NCBI GenBank assembly: GCA_021773305.1
Contig: JAJFKH010000075.1
Span: 1 to 33,607 of the forward strand
Direction of reading: 5' to 3'
Origin: Gammaproteobacteria bacterium
GTDB taxonomy: Bacteria > Pseudomonadota > Gammaproteobacteria > UBA1113
Length of the DNA: 33,607 nt
Positions 8,698 to 18,079 of the stretch are shown one piece after another. Position numbers and translations under genes: made by a program. The notes beneath the pieces were generated by a model. The model ran no database searches. It was not told where the DNA came from and saw only the letters and a list, made by a program, of their open reading frames with translations. Position 1 is the stretch's first letter. Each line of letters starts with the position of its first letter.

Positions 8698-10037
8698 TGA
8701 ATAATACCAGTAATATATTACGAGTCATTGTTGGGTTAGGTAAGACCGGGCTATCCTGTGCACGCCATTTGGCAAAAAAGAAGATTCCTTTTGCCATAAC
8801 AGATAGTCGAGATAGTCCTCCGGGTTTGGTGGCTATAAAAGAAGAATTTCCCGATTGTCGTATTGCCCTTGGGGGGTTCGATGATAAATTACTCGCCAGT
8901 GCAAAAGAGATTGTCTTAAGCCAAGGGGTTTCATTACTGGAGCCAGCTATCGTTAAATGCCAGAAGCAAGGGTTGCGGATTATTGGTGATCTAGAATTAT
9001 TTGCTAGAGCGGCTCGCTCTCCTATTGTGGCAATTACAGGATCCAACGCAAAAAGTACTGTGACGACTTTAGTTGGACAAATGGCAGCAGATGAGTCTGT
9101 ACTTGTAGGAGGGAATATCGGGATACCCATGTTGGATTTGTTAAATCAACCGGCACCTGATTTTTATGTTTTAGAAGTGTCTAATTTTCAACTGGAAGTG
9201 ACCCAATCCTTGGGTGCTGACATTGCTTGTTTGCTTAACATTTCTCCCGATCATTTAGATTGTTATCATGACTATAAAGATTATATTGCTGTGAAACGCC
9301 ATGTTTTTGATGGTTGCAAATTAGCTGTGTTTAATCGCCAAGATCCGTTGACGTGCGTTGATGCTGATAATGCTATTAGTTTTGGATTAGATGAACCTTG
9401 TGATTCTGGGTTTGGTTTGCGTCAAATGGACAATGATTATTTTCTTGGATTTGAAAATGAAAATTTATTACGTGTTGATGATATGCTTCTCTCAGGACAG
9501 CAGCATTGGCAAAATGCATTGGCGGCGTTGGCTATTGGCAAAGGCATGGGTTTGCCCATGGATACTATGCTGCAAGCAATTAAGAAATTTAAAGGGCTTC
9601 CCCATCGTTGTGAATTTTTAGGGGAACATCATGGTATAACTTGGTATAACGATTCGAAAGGAACGAATGTAGGAGCAACCTCTGCGGCTATTGCAGGGTT
9701 GGGCCATGGGATCCGTGGCAACATTGTGTTATTGGCCGGAGGTTTGGCAAAAGAAGCCGATTTTTCTCCATTAATTCCTCTACTCAATAAACATGTTCAA
9801 GATGTGATTCTATTTGGGCAAGATGCTACTTTTATCGCTAAATATTTCGAAAAAAGTACAAGTGAATTGCATTTTGTCACTGATTTGAAAGCAGCTGTGA
9901 AGATGGCTGAAGAAAAAGCAACTCCTGGTGATACGGTATTATTATCTCCAGCCTGTGCAAGCTTCGATATGTTCGATGATTTTGCACAGCGAGGCCGTGT
10001 TTTTACTGAATTAGTGAATGAGGTGATACATGTCTAG
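8697..10037 (+). CDS. murD: UDP-MurNAc-L-alanine:D-glutamate ligase MurD
   Basis: 446 residues from the ATG at 8697, which overlaps the mraY stop by one base. A longer in-frame reading back to 8640 would lie inside mraY and lacks the family's N terminus, so it is not used. MurD adds D-glutamate to UDP-MurNAc-L-Ala. The N-terminal GLGKTGLSCARHL (Rossmann-like UDP site), the ATP loop GSNAKST at 115-121 and the C-terminal LLSPACASFDMFDDFAQRG are all present. The last motif is diagnostic of MurD. The end overlaps ftsW by 8 bases. Confidence 0.96.
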   Translation: MNNTSNILRVIVGLGKTGLSCARHLAKKKIPFAITDSRDSPPGLVAIKEEFPDCRIALGGFDDKLLASAKEIVLSQGVSLLEPAIVKCQKQGLRIIGDLELFARAARSPIVAITGSNAKSTVTTLVGQMAADESVLVGGNIGIPMLDLLNQPAPDFYVLEVSNFQLEVTQSLGADIACLLNISPDHLDCYHDYKDYIAVKRHVFDGCKLAVFNRQDPLTCVDADNAISFGLDEPCDSGFGLRQMDNDYFLGFENENLLRVDDMLLSGQQHWQNALAALAIGKGMGLPMDTMLQAIKKFKGLPHRCEFLGEHHGITWYNDSKGTNVGATSAAIAGLGHGIRGNIVLLAGGLAKEADFSPLIPLLNKHVQDVILFGQDATFIAKYFEKSTSELHFVTDLKAAVKMAEEKATPGDTVLLSPACASFDMFDDFAQRGRVFTELVNEVIHV

Positions 10038-11199
10038 AGCAAGCATGGCTGCAATGAATAATCCCTATGGCTCTCATTCAATTTATCGTCTTTATGATAT
10101 GGTTTTAGTACTGGTTGCTATTAGTTTGATGGGGATTGGGTTATTAATGGTAGCATCCGCTTCTATGGTGGTTTCTGAGCAGCGATTTGGTACATCTTTC
10201 CACTATTTAATGCATCAATCTGTGCATCTTTTATTGGGACTAGCATTAACGGGACTGTTTTTTCGTATTCCCGTGGCCATTTGGGAAAAACTGAGAACTC
10301 AATTATTGCTTGTCGCCATGATGGCCTTGGTTTGCGTACTTTTGCCCGGTATTGGAAAGCAGATAAATGGTAGTATGCGTTGGATTGGCTTAGGCCCTTT
10401 TGGGATCCAAGTGTCTGAATTGGCTAAATTGTTTATTGTTATTTATTTGGCAGGTTATTTACATTGTTATAATCAACATCTCCGTCAAAGCTTAAGTGCT
10501 TTTTTAAAGCCTATGGGCATTGTTAGTTTATTCATTTTTCTTTTGTTATTAGAGCCGGATTTTGGAACCTCTATTGTTATTTTATTCACGGCTCTGGGAA
10601 TGATGTTTTTAGCCGGGGTGCGGTTGCGTTATTTTTTAGCATTAGTGTTGATAGCGGGCCTTACGTTTTTATTACTTGCGATCTCTTCACCTTATAGACT
10701 TGAGCGATTAACGACATTTGTCAATCCTTGGGCTTATCCCTTCGGTAGCGGTTACCAATTAACCCAATCTCTTATTGCATTTGGGCAAGGTGGTTGGCTT
10801 GGTGTGGGGCTGGGTAACAGCGTACAAAAACTTTTCTATCTGCCGGAAGCCCATACGGACTTTGTTTTTGCTGTGCTTGGGGAAGAAGTGGGGCTTGTCG
10901 GATGTTTTGCGGTTATTGGCTTATTTCTCCTTTTTATTTGGCGAGGGATGGTTATTGGTTATCGCGCAATGCTTCAGCATCACTATTTCTCGGGCTTTCT
11001 TGCCTATGGGCTGACCTTGTGGATGGCGTTTCAAACGGCGATTAACATTGGTGTGAATACCGGTGCATTACCGACAAAAGGTTTAACACTACCTTTTATT
11101 AGTTATGGGGGTAGTAGCATGTTAATCAACTGTTGTGTTTTAGGTCTATTATTGCGCATTGATCATGAATTGCGGCTTGAGAAAAGTCACTCTTTTTAG
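10030..11199 (+). CDS. ftsW: Peptidoglycan glycosyltransferase FtsW
   Basis: 389 residues with about ten membrane helices; a SEDS-family polymerase. FtsW polymerises lipid II into septal glycan strands in a complex with FtsI. Visible signatures include LMVASASM in the first helix region, LLEPDFGTSIVI (the conserved catalytic-loop region), YQLTQSLIAFGQGGWLGVGLG, LPEAHTDFVFAVLGEE and the C-terminal GLTLPFISYGGSS. The ATG at 10030 has AGGTG 5 bases upstream. It overlaps murD by 8 bases and lies 12 bases before murG. Confidence 0.96.
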   Translation: MSRASMAAMNNPYGSHSIYRLYDMVLVLVAISLMGIGLLMVASASMVVSEQRFGTSFHYLMHQSVHLLLGLALTGLFFRIPVAIWEKLRTQLLLVAMMALVCVLLPGIGKQINGSMRWIGLGPFGIQVSELAKLFIVIYLAGYLHCYNQHLRQSLSAFLKPMGIVSLFIFLLLLEPDFGTSIVILFTALGMMFLAGVRLRYFLALVLIAGLTFLLLAISSPYRLERLTTFVNPWAYPFGSGYQLTQSLIAFGQGGWLGVGLGNSVQKLFYLPEAHTDFVFAVLGEEVGLVGCFAVIGLFLLFIWRGMVIGYRAMLQHHYFSGFLAYGLTLWMAFQTAINIGVNTGALPTKGLTLPFISYGGSSMLINCCVLGLLLRIDHELRLEKSHSF

Positions 11200-11211
11200 G
11201 GGTATTAAAGG

Positions 11212-12294
11212 TTGGCACTGAAAAAAGTATTGATTATGGCTGGTGGTACCGGGGGGCATGTGATCCCAGGATTGACCATTGCTCATCGTTTGCAAAGGGC
11301 AGATTGCGCTATTGCTTGGCTAGGTACTTCCCATGGCCTTGAAGCATCCTTAGTGCCTCAAGCGAATTTTTCATTTTATCCTATACAGGTGACAGGATTG
11401 CGTGGCAAGGGATGGCGTGCATTGGTGAGAGCGCCTTTAACTATGATTCAGGCACTATATCAAGCGTATAAAATATTTCGGGAAGTTAAACCTGACTTGG
11501 TGATTGGTATGGGTGGATATGCATCAGGCCCCGGCGGTATCATCGCTTATTGTTTGGGTAAACCTCTATTGATTCACGAGCAAAATACAAAGCCAGGATT
11601 GACGAATCGAATTTTACATTTGCTTGCAAAGGAAACCTTTGAAGCATTTCCCAATAGTTTCACTTCCAAACGAAGAACTCATGTAACAGGCAATCCTGTG
11701 CGATGTGAAATTTTAGCCATTTCTGATCCCAAACAGCGTTTGGCGGATAGAACGTCTGGGGTTTTACGGATGTTAATTTTAGGTGGTAGCCAAGGAGCTA
11801 AAGCGATTAATGAGGCTGTTATTGACAGCCTGCAACGGCTTCCTGAGGGTGTGACTTTGTCAATTCGCCATCAATGTGGGCAACAGCACCATGAGGCTTG
11901 TGAAAAAGCTTACAAGAATACGGCGATGCAAGCTATTGTGACAGGTTTTATCGATGATATGGCCGAAGCCTATGAATGGGCTGATCTGGTGATTGCTCGT
12001 GCGGGTGCATTAACAGTGAGTGAGATCGCTGCGAGTGGTAGTTGTAGTGTGTTAATCCCCCATCCTTTCGCAGTGGACGATCATCAGACGTCAAATGCAC
12101 GCTATTTATCGGATAAAAATGCTGCAATCCTCTTACCTCAAGCGCAATTATCCGCGGAACGCTTACAGGAAATCTATTGCAAATTTGCCAAAGATAGGCA
12201 GGGATTGGTGACTATGGCAGAAGCCGCCAGGCGTGCGGCGATGCCTTCTGCGTTAGAGGATATTGTTGGACACTGTTTAGGAGAAAAAAAATGA
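11212..12294 (+). CDS. murG: UDP-GlcNAc:lipid I N-acetylglucosaminyltransferase MurG
   Basis: 360 residues, a GT-B fold glycosyltransferase. MurG converts lipid I to lipid II on the inner face of the membrane. GGTGGH at 11-16 is the glycine-rich loop for lipid [12 protein letters not shown] and [11 protein letters not shown] follow, and [10 protein letters not shown] opens the C-terminal domain, with [11 protein letters not shown] contributing to the UDP-GlcNAc site. The start is TTG at 11212; AGGGG lies about 9 bases upstream and no ATG precedes the glycine loop. It overlaps murC by 4 bases. Confidence 0.96.
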   Translation: MALKKVLIMAGGTGGHVIPGLTIAHRLQRADCAIAWLGTSHGLEASLVPQANFSFYPIQVTGLRGKGWRALVRAPLTMIQALYQAYKIFREVKPDLVIGMGGYASGPGGIIAYCLGKPLLIHEQNTKPGLTNRILHLLAKETFEAFPNSFTSKRRTHVTGNPVRCEILAISDPKQRLADRTSGVLRMLILGGSQGAKAINEAVIDSLQRLPEGVTLSIRHQCGQQHHEACEKAYKNTAMQAIVTGFIDDMAEAYEWADLVIARAGALTVSEIAASGSCSVLIPHPFAVDDHQTSNARYLSDKNAAILLPQAQLSAERLQEIYCKFAKDRQGLVTMAEAARRAAMPSALEDIVGHCLGEKK

Positions 12295-13721
12295 TTCAAG
12301 ATGCCATCCCAAATAAAATGGGTCTAGGCCGGATCCAGCATATTCATTTTGTTGGTATCGGTGGTGCAGGAATGGGCGGTATAGCCGAAGTGTTGCTCAC
12401 CGAGGGATATAAGATTTCAGGCTCTGATCTGCTGGATAATGTAGTGACGGCTCGGTTGCGCTCATTAGGCGCAGAGATATTTATGGGGCACAACGCAAAT
12501 AACATCGCTGGAGCTGACGCTGTGGTGGTGTCAACAGCGATTGACGAGGGTAATCTTGAAATTGCCGCGGCCATAGATGCGCGTCTTCCCATTGTGCCGA
12601 GAGCGCAAATGCTCGCAGAGTTGATGCGGTTTCGCTTTGGCATTGCAGTTGCCGGTACCCATGGAAAGACCACAACCACAAGCCTTATTGCCAGTTTAAT
12701 GGCGGCTGGAGAGTTGGATCCCACCTTTGTTATTGGTGGTAGGCTAAATAGTGCGGGATGTAATGCACGCCTGGGCGCGAGCCGATTTTTGGTGGCAGAG
12801 GCTGATGAAAGTGATGCATCATTCCTTTATTTGACGCCAATGATAGCAGTTGTTACTAATATTGACGCAGATCATATGGAAACCTACGGTGGTGATTTTG
12901 CAAAATTAGAACAAACCTTCATTGATTTTCTGCATCATCTACCTTTTTATGGTTTAGCAATTATGTGTATCGATGATGTTAATGTTCGGAAAATTCTACC
13001 GAAAATCAATAGACGTGTGATTACTTACGGTTTTTCCGAGGATGCTGATTACCAAGTGACGGGCTATCAACAGAAGGGGATTAAGACAGAGTTCAGTGTT
13101 ATACGAAAATCTTGCGGTGATACATTAAAGTTGGTATTAAATTTGCCTGGTGAACATAATGTATTAAATGCTTGTTCTGCTCTTATTGTAGCCAATGAAG
13201 TGAGTGTAGCAGTGGATGCTCAAAAGCAAGGATTAGAAAATTTTGCAGGAATCGGTCGGAGATTTCAGATCTATGGCGATTATGATACGGATAATGGTAA
13301 CGTCACCTTAATTGATGACTACGGGCATCATCCGAGAGAAGTGGCTGCAACCCTTGCTGCCATTCGCCAAGCTTGGCCAGAACGTCGCTTGGTCATGATC
13401 TACCAACCCCACCGCTATTCAAGAACCCGAGATTTATTTGATGATTTTGCCAAGACCTTAAGTAAAGTTGATAAATTGCTGATGTTAGATGTGTACTCCG
13501 CAGGAGAAGAGCCTATCAATGGTGCCGATAGTTCAAGTTTATGTCGTACCATTCGGCAGCATGGCAGTGTGGATCCTATCTATGTTGGGGATTGTGCCCA
13601 TTTAAATACAACATTGAGCCACGTGCTTGAAGATGGCGATATTTTATTGACCCAAGGAGCTGGCAGCGTGGGGAGTTTGGCAGCGAGTTTGGCTGGGCAG
13701 CAATTAAAATTTAGTGATTAG
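12291..13721 (+). CDS. murC: UDP-N-acetylmuramate:L-alanine ligase MurC
   Basis: 476 residues. MurC adds L-alanine to UDP-MurNAc, the first step of stem-peptide assembly. [17 protein letters not shown] at 19-35 is the UDP-binding start and GTHGKTT at 122-128 is the ATP loop. [13 protein letters not shown] and [14 protein letters not shown], with [16 protein letters not shown], are characteristic of MurC. The length is close to that of well-studied MurC enzymes. It overlaps murG (ATGA) and is followed after 7 bases by murB. Confidence 0.97.
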   Translation: MIQDAIPNKMGLGRIQHIHFVGIGGAGMGGIAEVLLTEGYKISGSDLLDNVVTARLRSLGAEIFMGHNANNIAGADAVVVSTAIDEGNLEIAAAIDARLPIVPRAQMLAELMRFRFGIAVAGTHGKTTTTSLIASLMAAGELDPTFVIGGRLNSAGCNARLGASRFLVAEADESDASFLYLTPMIAVVTNIDADHMETYGGDFAKLEQTFIDFLHHLPFYGLAIMCIDDVNVRKILPKINRRVITYGFSEDADYQVTGYQQKGIKTEFSVIRKSCGDTLKLVLNLPGEHNVLNACSALIVANEVSVAVDAQKQGLENFAGIGRRFQIYGDYDTDNGNVTLIDDYGHHPREVAATLAAIRQAWPERRLVMIYQPHRYSRTRDLFDDFAKTLSKVDKLLMLDVYSAGEEPINGADSSSLCRTIRQHGSVDPIYVGDCAHLNTTLSHVLEDGDILLTQGAGSVGSLAASLAGQQLKFSD

Positions 13722-13728
13722 GTGACCT

Positions 13729-14646
13729 GTGGCAACAAAAATTGAACATTTTAAAAAACAAGTTGCAATGGATTGTAAAGGACGGTTTGCGGAAAATGAA
13801 CAACTACATCAGTATACCACTTGGAGGGTAGGCGGACCGGCTCGCTATTTTTATCGGCCGAAGGGTGTTGAGGATTTAGCGACTTTTATGGCTTTGATCC
13901 CAGAAGAAGTGTCGATCACTTGGTTAGGATTAGGTAGCAATGTGTTGATCCGTGATGGAGGCATTGATGGTGTTGTGATTGCCCACCAAGGCTGCCTTCG
14001 GGAATTTACTCAGTTAGATGATACAACGGTTCGTGCTGAAGCAGGGTTGGCTTGCGCTCAAGTGGCCCGTTTTGCGGCTCGGCTTAATTTGCAAGGAGCT
14101 GAATTTTTGGCCGGGGTTCCGGGAACTATTGGTGGTGCTTTAAACCTCAATGCCGGTTGCTTTGGTAGTGAGACTTGGAATTTTGTTGTCGCAGCGGAAA
14201 TGATGAATCGTCAAGGCGAAATTAAATTGCGCCAAGCAAAGGATTTTGATTATCAGTATCGTTATGTTAAACGGCCTGAAAATGAGTGGTTTGTGGCAGG
14301 ACATTTTCAATTGACCGCAGGTGTCAAAGAAGTGAGTTTAGATAAAATTCGAGAATTGTTAGATCGTAGGGCCAATTCACAACCTACGGGAAAACCCACT
14401 GGAGGCTCTGTTTTTAGAAATCCACCAGGAAATTTTTCAGCTAAGCTGATCGAGCAATGCGGATTGAAAGGATTTTCCATGGGAGGCGCTGAGATCTCAA
14501 CCAAGCATGCCAATTTTATCATCAGCTCTTCTGAGACAAAAGCGCAAGATATTGAGCGGCTCATGGAACATGTGGGGGAGCAAGTGAATGCAAAATTTGG
14601 GATTAAGTTGGTACCTGAAGTGCATATCATTGGAGATTCGGAATAA
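13729..14646 (+). CDS. murB: UDP-N-acetylenolpyruvoylglucosamine reductase MurB
   Basis: 305 residues, the short type II form, without the extra loop and extension of the 342-residue E. coli enzyme. MurB reduces UDP-GlcNAc-enolpyruvate to UDP-MurNAc using NADPH and FAD. TTWRVGGPARY, LGLGSNVLIRDGG and GVPGTIGGALNLNAGCFG form the FAD site. Ser227 in GGSVFRNP is the proton donor, with Arg178 and Glu297 (PEVHIIG) as partners. The start is GTG at 13729 with AGGTG just upstream. The next gene is ftsQ, 11 bases away, with no ddl gene between. Confidence 0.95.
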   Translation: MATKIEHFKKQVAMDCKGRFAENEQLHQYTTWRVGGPARYFYRPKGVEDLATFMALIPEEVSITWLGLGSNVLIRDGGIDGVVIAHQGCLREFTQLDDTTVRAEAGLACAQVARFAARLNLQGAEFLAGVPGTIGGALNLNAGCFGSETWNFVVAAEMMNRQGEIKLRQAKDFDYQYRYVKRPENEWFVAGHFQLTAGVKEVSLDKIRELLDRRANSQPTGKPTGGSVFRNPPGNFSAKLIEQCGLKGFSMGGAEISTKHANFIISSSETKAQDIERLMEHVGEQVNAKFGIKLVPEVHIIGDSE

Positions 14647-14657
14647 AATGTTAAGCA

Positions 14658-15431
14658 GTGAGACCTATTGTGCATAAGAAAAATGTGCAAAAAAAGACTA
14701 AAAGTCAACCAGCCTTTGGTGTTGGAGAACGCTTTCGCCAGTTTAGCAAGAAATTTAGTAAGATTTTTGTTGGATGCTTCGTGGGGAGCCTGGTATTATT
14801 TAGCTGTTTTAAAATCCGAGATCCCGATTGGCTACCCATCAACAAGGTAAGTATTATTGGAGCTTATGACCATGTGGATAAGCACGCCTTGCAGCAAGTG
14901 ATTACCTCCCGAGTTAATTGTAATTTTTGGTTTGTGGATGTGAACGGCATTAAGCAAGAAGTGGAAAAGCTACCTTGGGTTTTTCAGGCGACAGTAAAAA
15001 AGCATTGGCCGGATACGGTGATTGTTGATATACAACAGCGCCAAGCTATGTCTCGCTGGAATGGTGAAGCCTTGATTAGCATGAATGAGGAAATTTTTTA
15101 TCCTAGTCGAGAAATCTCTCATCAGCTGCCTGCACTTTATGGCCCTGAAGGATTTCATAAGGAAGTTGTCGCAGGTTTTCGTGAAATGCAAATAATCCTG
15201 CACCCTCTGGGTCTTAGGATAAAAGCTGTTCGAGTTGATAAGCGCCATGCCTGGCAATTAGATTTGGATAATGATATACAGCTATTGCTAGGGCGGGAGC
15301 AGCATCAACAGCGATTACAACGTTTTACACAAGTTTATGGGCGAGTACTTGATTTTCAAGAAGCAGATATTGCTTCAGTTGACTTACGGTATGGTCATGG
15401 TATGGCTGTGCGTTGGAAAAAACGGGTTTAA
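14658..15431 (+). CDS. ftsQ: Cell division protein FtsQ
   Basis: 257 residues with a basic cytoplasmic tail (KKNVQKKTKSQ), one membrane helix around residues 34-52, a POTRA domain (INKVSIIGAYDHVDKHALQQVI and LPWVFQATVKKHWPDTVIVDI) and a beta domain ending in VDLRYGHGMAVRWK. FtsQ scaffolds FtsL and FtsB in the periplasm and links early to late divisome parts. The GTG at 14658 is the best upstream start; no ATG is in frame before the membrane helix. Identity in this family is low, but topology, motifs and position between murB and ftsA agree. Confidence 0.94.
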   Translation: MRPIVHKKNVQKKTKSQPAFGVGERFRQFSKKFSKIFVGCFVGSLVLFSCFKIRDPDWLPINKVSIIGAYDHVDKHALQQVITSRVNCNFWFVDVNGIKQEVEKLPWVFQATVKKHWPDTVIVDIQQRQAMSRWNGEALISMNEEIFYPSREISHQLPALYGPEGFHKEVVAGFREMQIILHPLGLRIKAVRVDKRHAWQLDLDNDIQLLLGREQHQQRLQRFTQVYGRVLDFQEADIASVDLRYGHGMAVRWKKRV

Positions 15432-15464
15432 GTTAGCTAAGGAAGGCCGAGAGTAGGATATAAA

Positions 15465-16700
15465 ATGGCTAGAAAAATAGAACGAGATTTAATTGTAGGG
15501 TTGGATATTGGAACGACCAAAGTGGTTGCTTTGGTCGCTGAAATGTCTCCTGAAGGTGTTTTAGATATCGTGGGATATGGCGCGCATCCTTCACGAGGAT
15601 TAAAGCGGGGCGTGGTTGTCGATATTGAATCCACGGTCAATTCTTTGCAACGGGCGATTGAAGATGCCGAAACTATGGCCAGTTGCCATATCCATTCAGC
15701 TTATGCTGGTATTGCAGGTAGTCATATTTGTAGCTTAAATTCTCATGGCATTGTTGCTATTCGAGAGCATGAAGTGATTTCCTCTGATATTGAGCGAGTG
15801 ATTGATGCAGCAAAAGCTGTCGCAATTTCTGCGGATCAAAAAATTCTTCATGTATTGCCTCAAGAGTTTATTATTGATAACCAAGAGGGGATCCGAGAAC
15901 CTATTGGTATGTCAGGTGTGCGCTTAGAATCGCGAATCCATATGGTGACAGGATCGGTTAGCGCTGCTGAAAATATCGTAAAATGTGTACAACGCTGTGG
16001 TCTAGAAGTGGCTGATATTATTTTAGAACAATTAGCTTCTAGCTACGCTGTACTGTCGGAAGATGAAAAAGACCTTGGTGTTTGTCTTGTGGATATTGGC
16101 GGGGGAACAACGGATATTGCGGTTTATACCAACGGTGCCATTCGACATACGGCAGTGATTCCTATCGCAGGAGATCAAGTGACCAATGATATTGCTGTGG
16201 CACTGAGAACGCCAACCCAAGCTGCTGAAGCCATTAAAGTAAATTATGCTACGGTATCTTCACAATTTGCTAGTGATAATGAGGCTGTAGAATTACCCAG
16301 TGTAGGTGGACGCCCAGGCCGTCATTTAAGCCGAAAATTGTTATCTGAGATTGTAGAGCCACGTTACGATGAATTACTCCTACTCATACAAGGAGAGTTA
16401 CAACGCAGTGGTTTTGCAGATATGATCCCCGCCGGTATTGTGCTGACTGGGGGTGCGGCAAAAATGGATGGTGTGATTGAGTTGGCTGAATCTGTTTTGA
16501 AAATGCCTGCTAGATTAGGTTTACCACACAATATTAGCGGACATGAGAATATAGTGGACAACCCGATTTATGCGACTGCTGTTGGCTTGTTGTTATATGG
16601 TGTGCAGCAGCAACAATCAGGTATTCGGTCTGCTTCTTTTGCAGGGGCTGGTGAAGGGCTATGGGGACGATTTAAGGGTTGGTTTCAGGGGAATTTTTAA
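15465..16700 (+). CDS. ftsA: Cell division protein FtsA
   Basis: 411 residues, an actin-fold ATPase that tethers FtsZ to the membrane and recruits downstream divisome proteins. VGLDIGTTKVVALVAE near the start is the phosphate-1 motif, the SHS2 (1C) insertion follows, and LVDIGGGTTDIAVY and GIVLTGGAAKMDG are phosphate-2 and adenosine motifs. The C-terminal GLWGRFKGWFQGNF is a clear amphipathic membrane-targeting helix. The ATG at 15465 has AGTAGGA upstream. It sits 33 bases after ftsQ and about 110 bases before ftsZ. Confidence 0.97.
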   Translation: MARKIERDLIVGLDIGTTKVVALVAEMSPEGVLDIVGYGAHPSRGLKRGVVVDIESTVNSLQRAIEDAETMASCHIHSAYAGIAGSHICSLNSHGIVAIREHEVISSDIERVIDAAKAVAISADQKILHVLPQEFIIDNQEGIREPIGMSGVRLESRIHMVTGSVSAAENIVKCVQRCGLEVADIILEQLASSYAVLSEDEKDLGVCLVDIGGGTTDIAVYTNGAIRHTAVIPIAGDQVTNDIAVALRTPTQAAEAIKVNYATVSSQFASDNEAVELPSVGGRPGRHLSRKLLSEIVEPRYDELLLLIQGELQRSGFADMIPAGIVLTGGAAKMDGVIELAESVLKMPARLGLPHNISGHENIVDNPIYATAVGLLLYGVQQQQSGIRSASFAGAGEGLWGRFKGWFQGNF

Positions 16701-16767
16701 TCAAATCTAAATCTATAACCGGGTTGTCATTATTCAGAAAAATTTTTGGTCATTGTTGCCTATTTTG

Positions 16768-16776
16768 TGCTAGAGT
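16768..16776 (+). promoter_or_regulatory. Possible extended -10 promoter for ftsZ
   Basis: TGCTAGAGT at 16768-16776 fits the extended -10 pattern TGnTAnnnT, with only a weak -35 (TTGGTC at 16746-16751, 19-base spacer). It lies in the ftsA-ftsZ gap and would start transcription about 30 bases before ftsZ. Extra ftsZ promoters are common in dcw clusters. Prediction only. Confidence 0.35.
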
Positions 16777-16811
16777 GGGGCAACTGGATCTGTGTGTTGG
16801 AGGAAGGGGCT

Positions 16812-17966
16812 ATGTTTGAGCTTATGGAACGCGGTGCTGAAGGTGCTGTTATTAAGGTTATCGGTGTTGGTGGCGGTGGTGGTAATGCCGTAGAGCATAT
16901 GCTTACCGAGCGCATTGAGGGTGTTGAATTTCTTTGTGCTAACACGGATGCACAAGTTTTGAAGAATTGTTCTGCTCCAACCATGCAACTTGGTGATGAA
17001 ATGACCAAAGGGCTAGGTGCTGGAGCGGATCCCGATGTGGGACGCCAGGCCGCAGAAGAAGATATTGAAAAACTACGAGAATTTTTAGCGGGTTCAGATA
17101 TGATTTTTATTACCGCTGGTATGGGCGGTGGCACAGGTACCGGAGCGGCTCCTGTGATAGCGAAGCTTGCTAAAGAGTTAGGAATTTTAACTGTCGCTGT
17201 TGTCACTAAACCTTTTTCTTTTGAAGGCAAGGTACGATTACAAGTTGCTGATGAAGGTATTGCTTCTCTGGGACAGTATGTGGATTCATTGATTACTATA
17301 CCTAATAATAAATTATTAAGTGTCCTTGGTAAAAACATTACCTTGCTTAATGCATTTAAAGCGGCGAACAACGTATTGTTTGGTGCGGTTCAGGGTATCG
17401 CTGAATTGATTACGCGCCCTGGTTTAATCAACGTGGATTTTGCCGATGTTCGTACGGTCATGTCTGAGATGGGCATGGCGATGATGGGAACAGGGGTTGC
17501 TGGTGGTGAAAATCGTGCTAGAGAAGCCGCAGAAGCAGCTATTGCAAGTCCTCTTTTAGAGGACGTTAATCTCAATGGAGCTAAAGGTGTGCTGGTCAAT
17601 ATTACAGCAGGCCTGGATATGTCTATTGGTGAGTTTGAAGAAGTGGGGGATGCTGTGAAAGGCTTTACCTCTGAAAATGCTAGAGTCGTTGTGGGAACAG
17701 TGATTGATCCTGAAATGAATGACCAGATGCGAGTGACTGTGGTGGTCACAGGATTGGGTCAGGGGAGTGCCAATAGAGGCGCGATTTCCGGTGGATTAGA
17801 GCACACTCGCAAAGATGGAAGCTTCGATTATCAAAAATATGAGCGTCCAACGGTGATGCGCCAGCAGAATATGAAGAGCCGAGATGCAGTGGATGTGGCC
17901 AAAGATATTGAATATTTGGATATTCCCGCATTCCTTCGCCGCCAAGAGCAGGAAGAAGTGAGTTAA
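16812..17966 (+). CDS. ftsZ: Cell division GTPase FtsZ
   Basis: 384 residues from the ATG at 16812, which has GGAGG about 9 bases upstream and gives the normal MFE-type N terminus; an in-frame extension back to 16746 lies in the promoter region and is not used. FtsZ is the tubulin homologue that forms the division ring. Motifs are [10 protein letters not shown] at 18-27, the GTP signature GGGTGTG at 105-111 and the T7 catalytic loop NVDFAD at 207-212. The C-terminal peptide [12 protein letters not shown] binds FtsA and other partners, and the variable linker before it is short. Confidence 0.97.
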   Translation: MFELMERGAEGAVIKVIGVGGGGGNAVEHMLTERIEGVEFLCANTDAQVLKNCSAPTMQLGDEMTKGLGAGADPDVGRQAAEEDIEKLREFLAGSDMIFITAGMGGGTGTGAAPVIAKLAKELGILTVAVVTKPFSFEGKVRLQVADEGIASLGQYVDSLITIPNNKLLSVLGKNITLLNAFKAANNVLFGAVQGIAELITRPGLINVDFADVRTVMSEMGMAMMGTGVAGGENRAREAAEAAIASPLLEDVNLNGAKGVLVNITAGLDMSIGEFEEVGDAVKGFTSENARVVVGTVIDPEMNDQMRVTVVVTGLGQGSANRGAISGGLEHTRKDGSFDYQKYERPTVMRQQNMKSRDAVDVAKDIEYLDIPAFLRRQEQEEVS

Positions 17967-18021
17967 AAAATGGAATTTATGGTATATACTTAGGTTGAAG
18001 TATTTTAATTTTTCTTGAAGA

Positions 18022-18030
18022 TGCTACAAT
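18022..18030 (+). promoter_or_regulatory. Possible extended -10 promoter for lpxC
   Basis: TGCTACAAT at 18022-18030 is a good extended -10 element in the 113-base ftsZ-lpxC gap and would place the transcript start near 18037, about 43 bases before the lpxC ATG. No -35 box at normal spacing is convincing. Independent transcription of lpxC is known in related bacteria. Confidence 0.4.
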
Positions 18031-18079
18031 AACGACCTTATTTTGGGCTTGTGGCGTTGAAAAGGGTTGATTTTTAGTA

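Noticed and set aside
9039-9059. MurD ATP loop reads GSNAKST, with Ala where E. coli has Gly
   Set aside because: The same Ala form occurs, as far as I recall, in other gammaproteobacterial MurD proteins, so it is not treated as a damaged active site.
8654-9130. Long minus-strand open frame opposite murD, and similar ones opposite ftsZ and murC
   Set aside because: They lie wholly opposite well-identified genes, show no family motifs and have compositions typical of antisense shadows.
16746-16811. In-frame N-terminal extension of ftsZ
   Set aside because: The extension has no family similarity, overlaps the likely promoter, and the ATG at 16812 has a good ribosome binding site.
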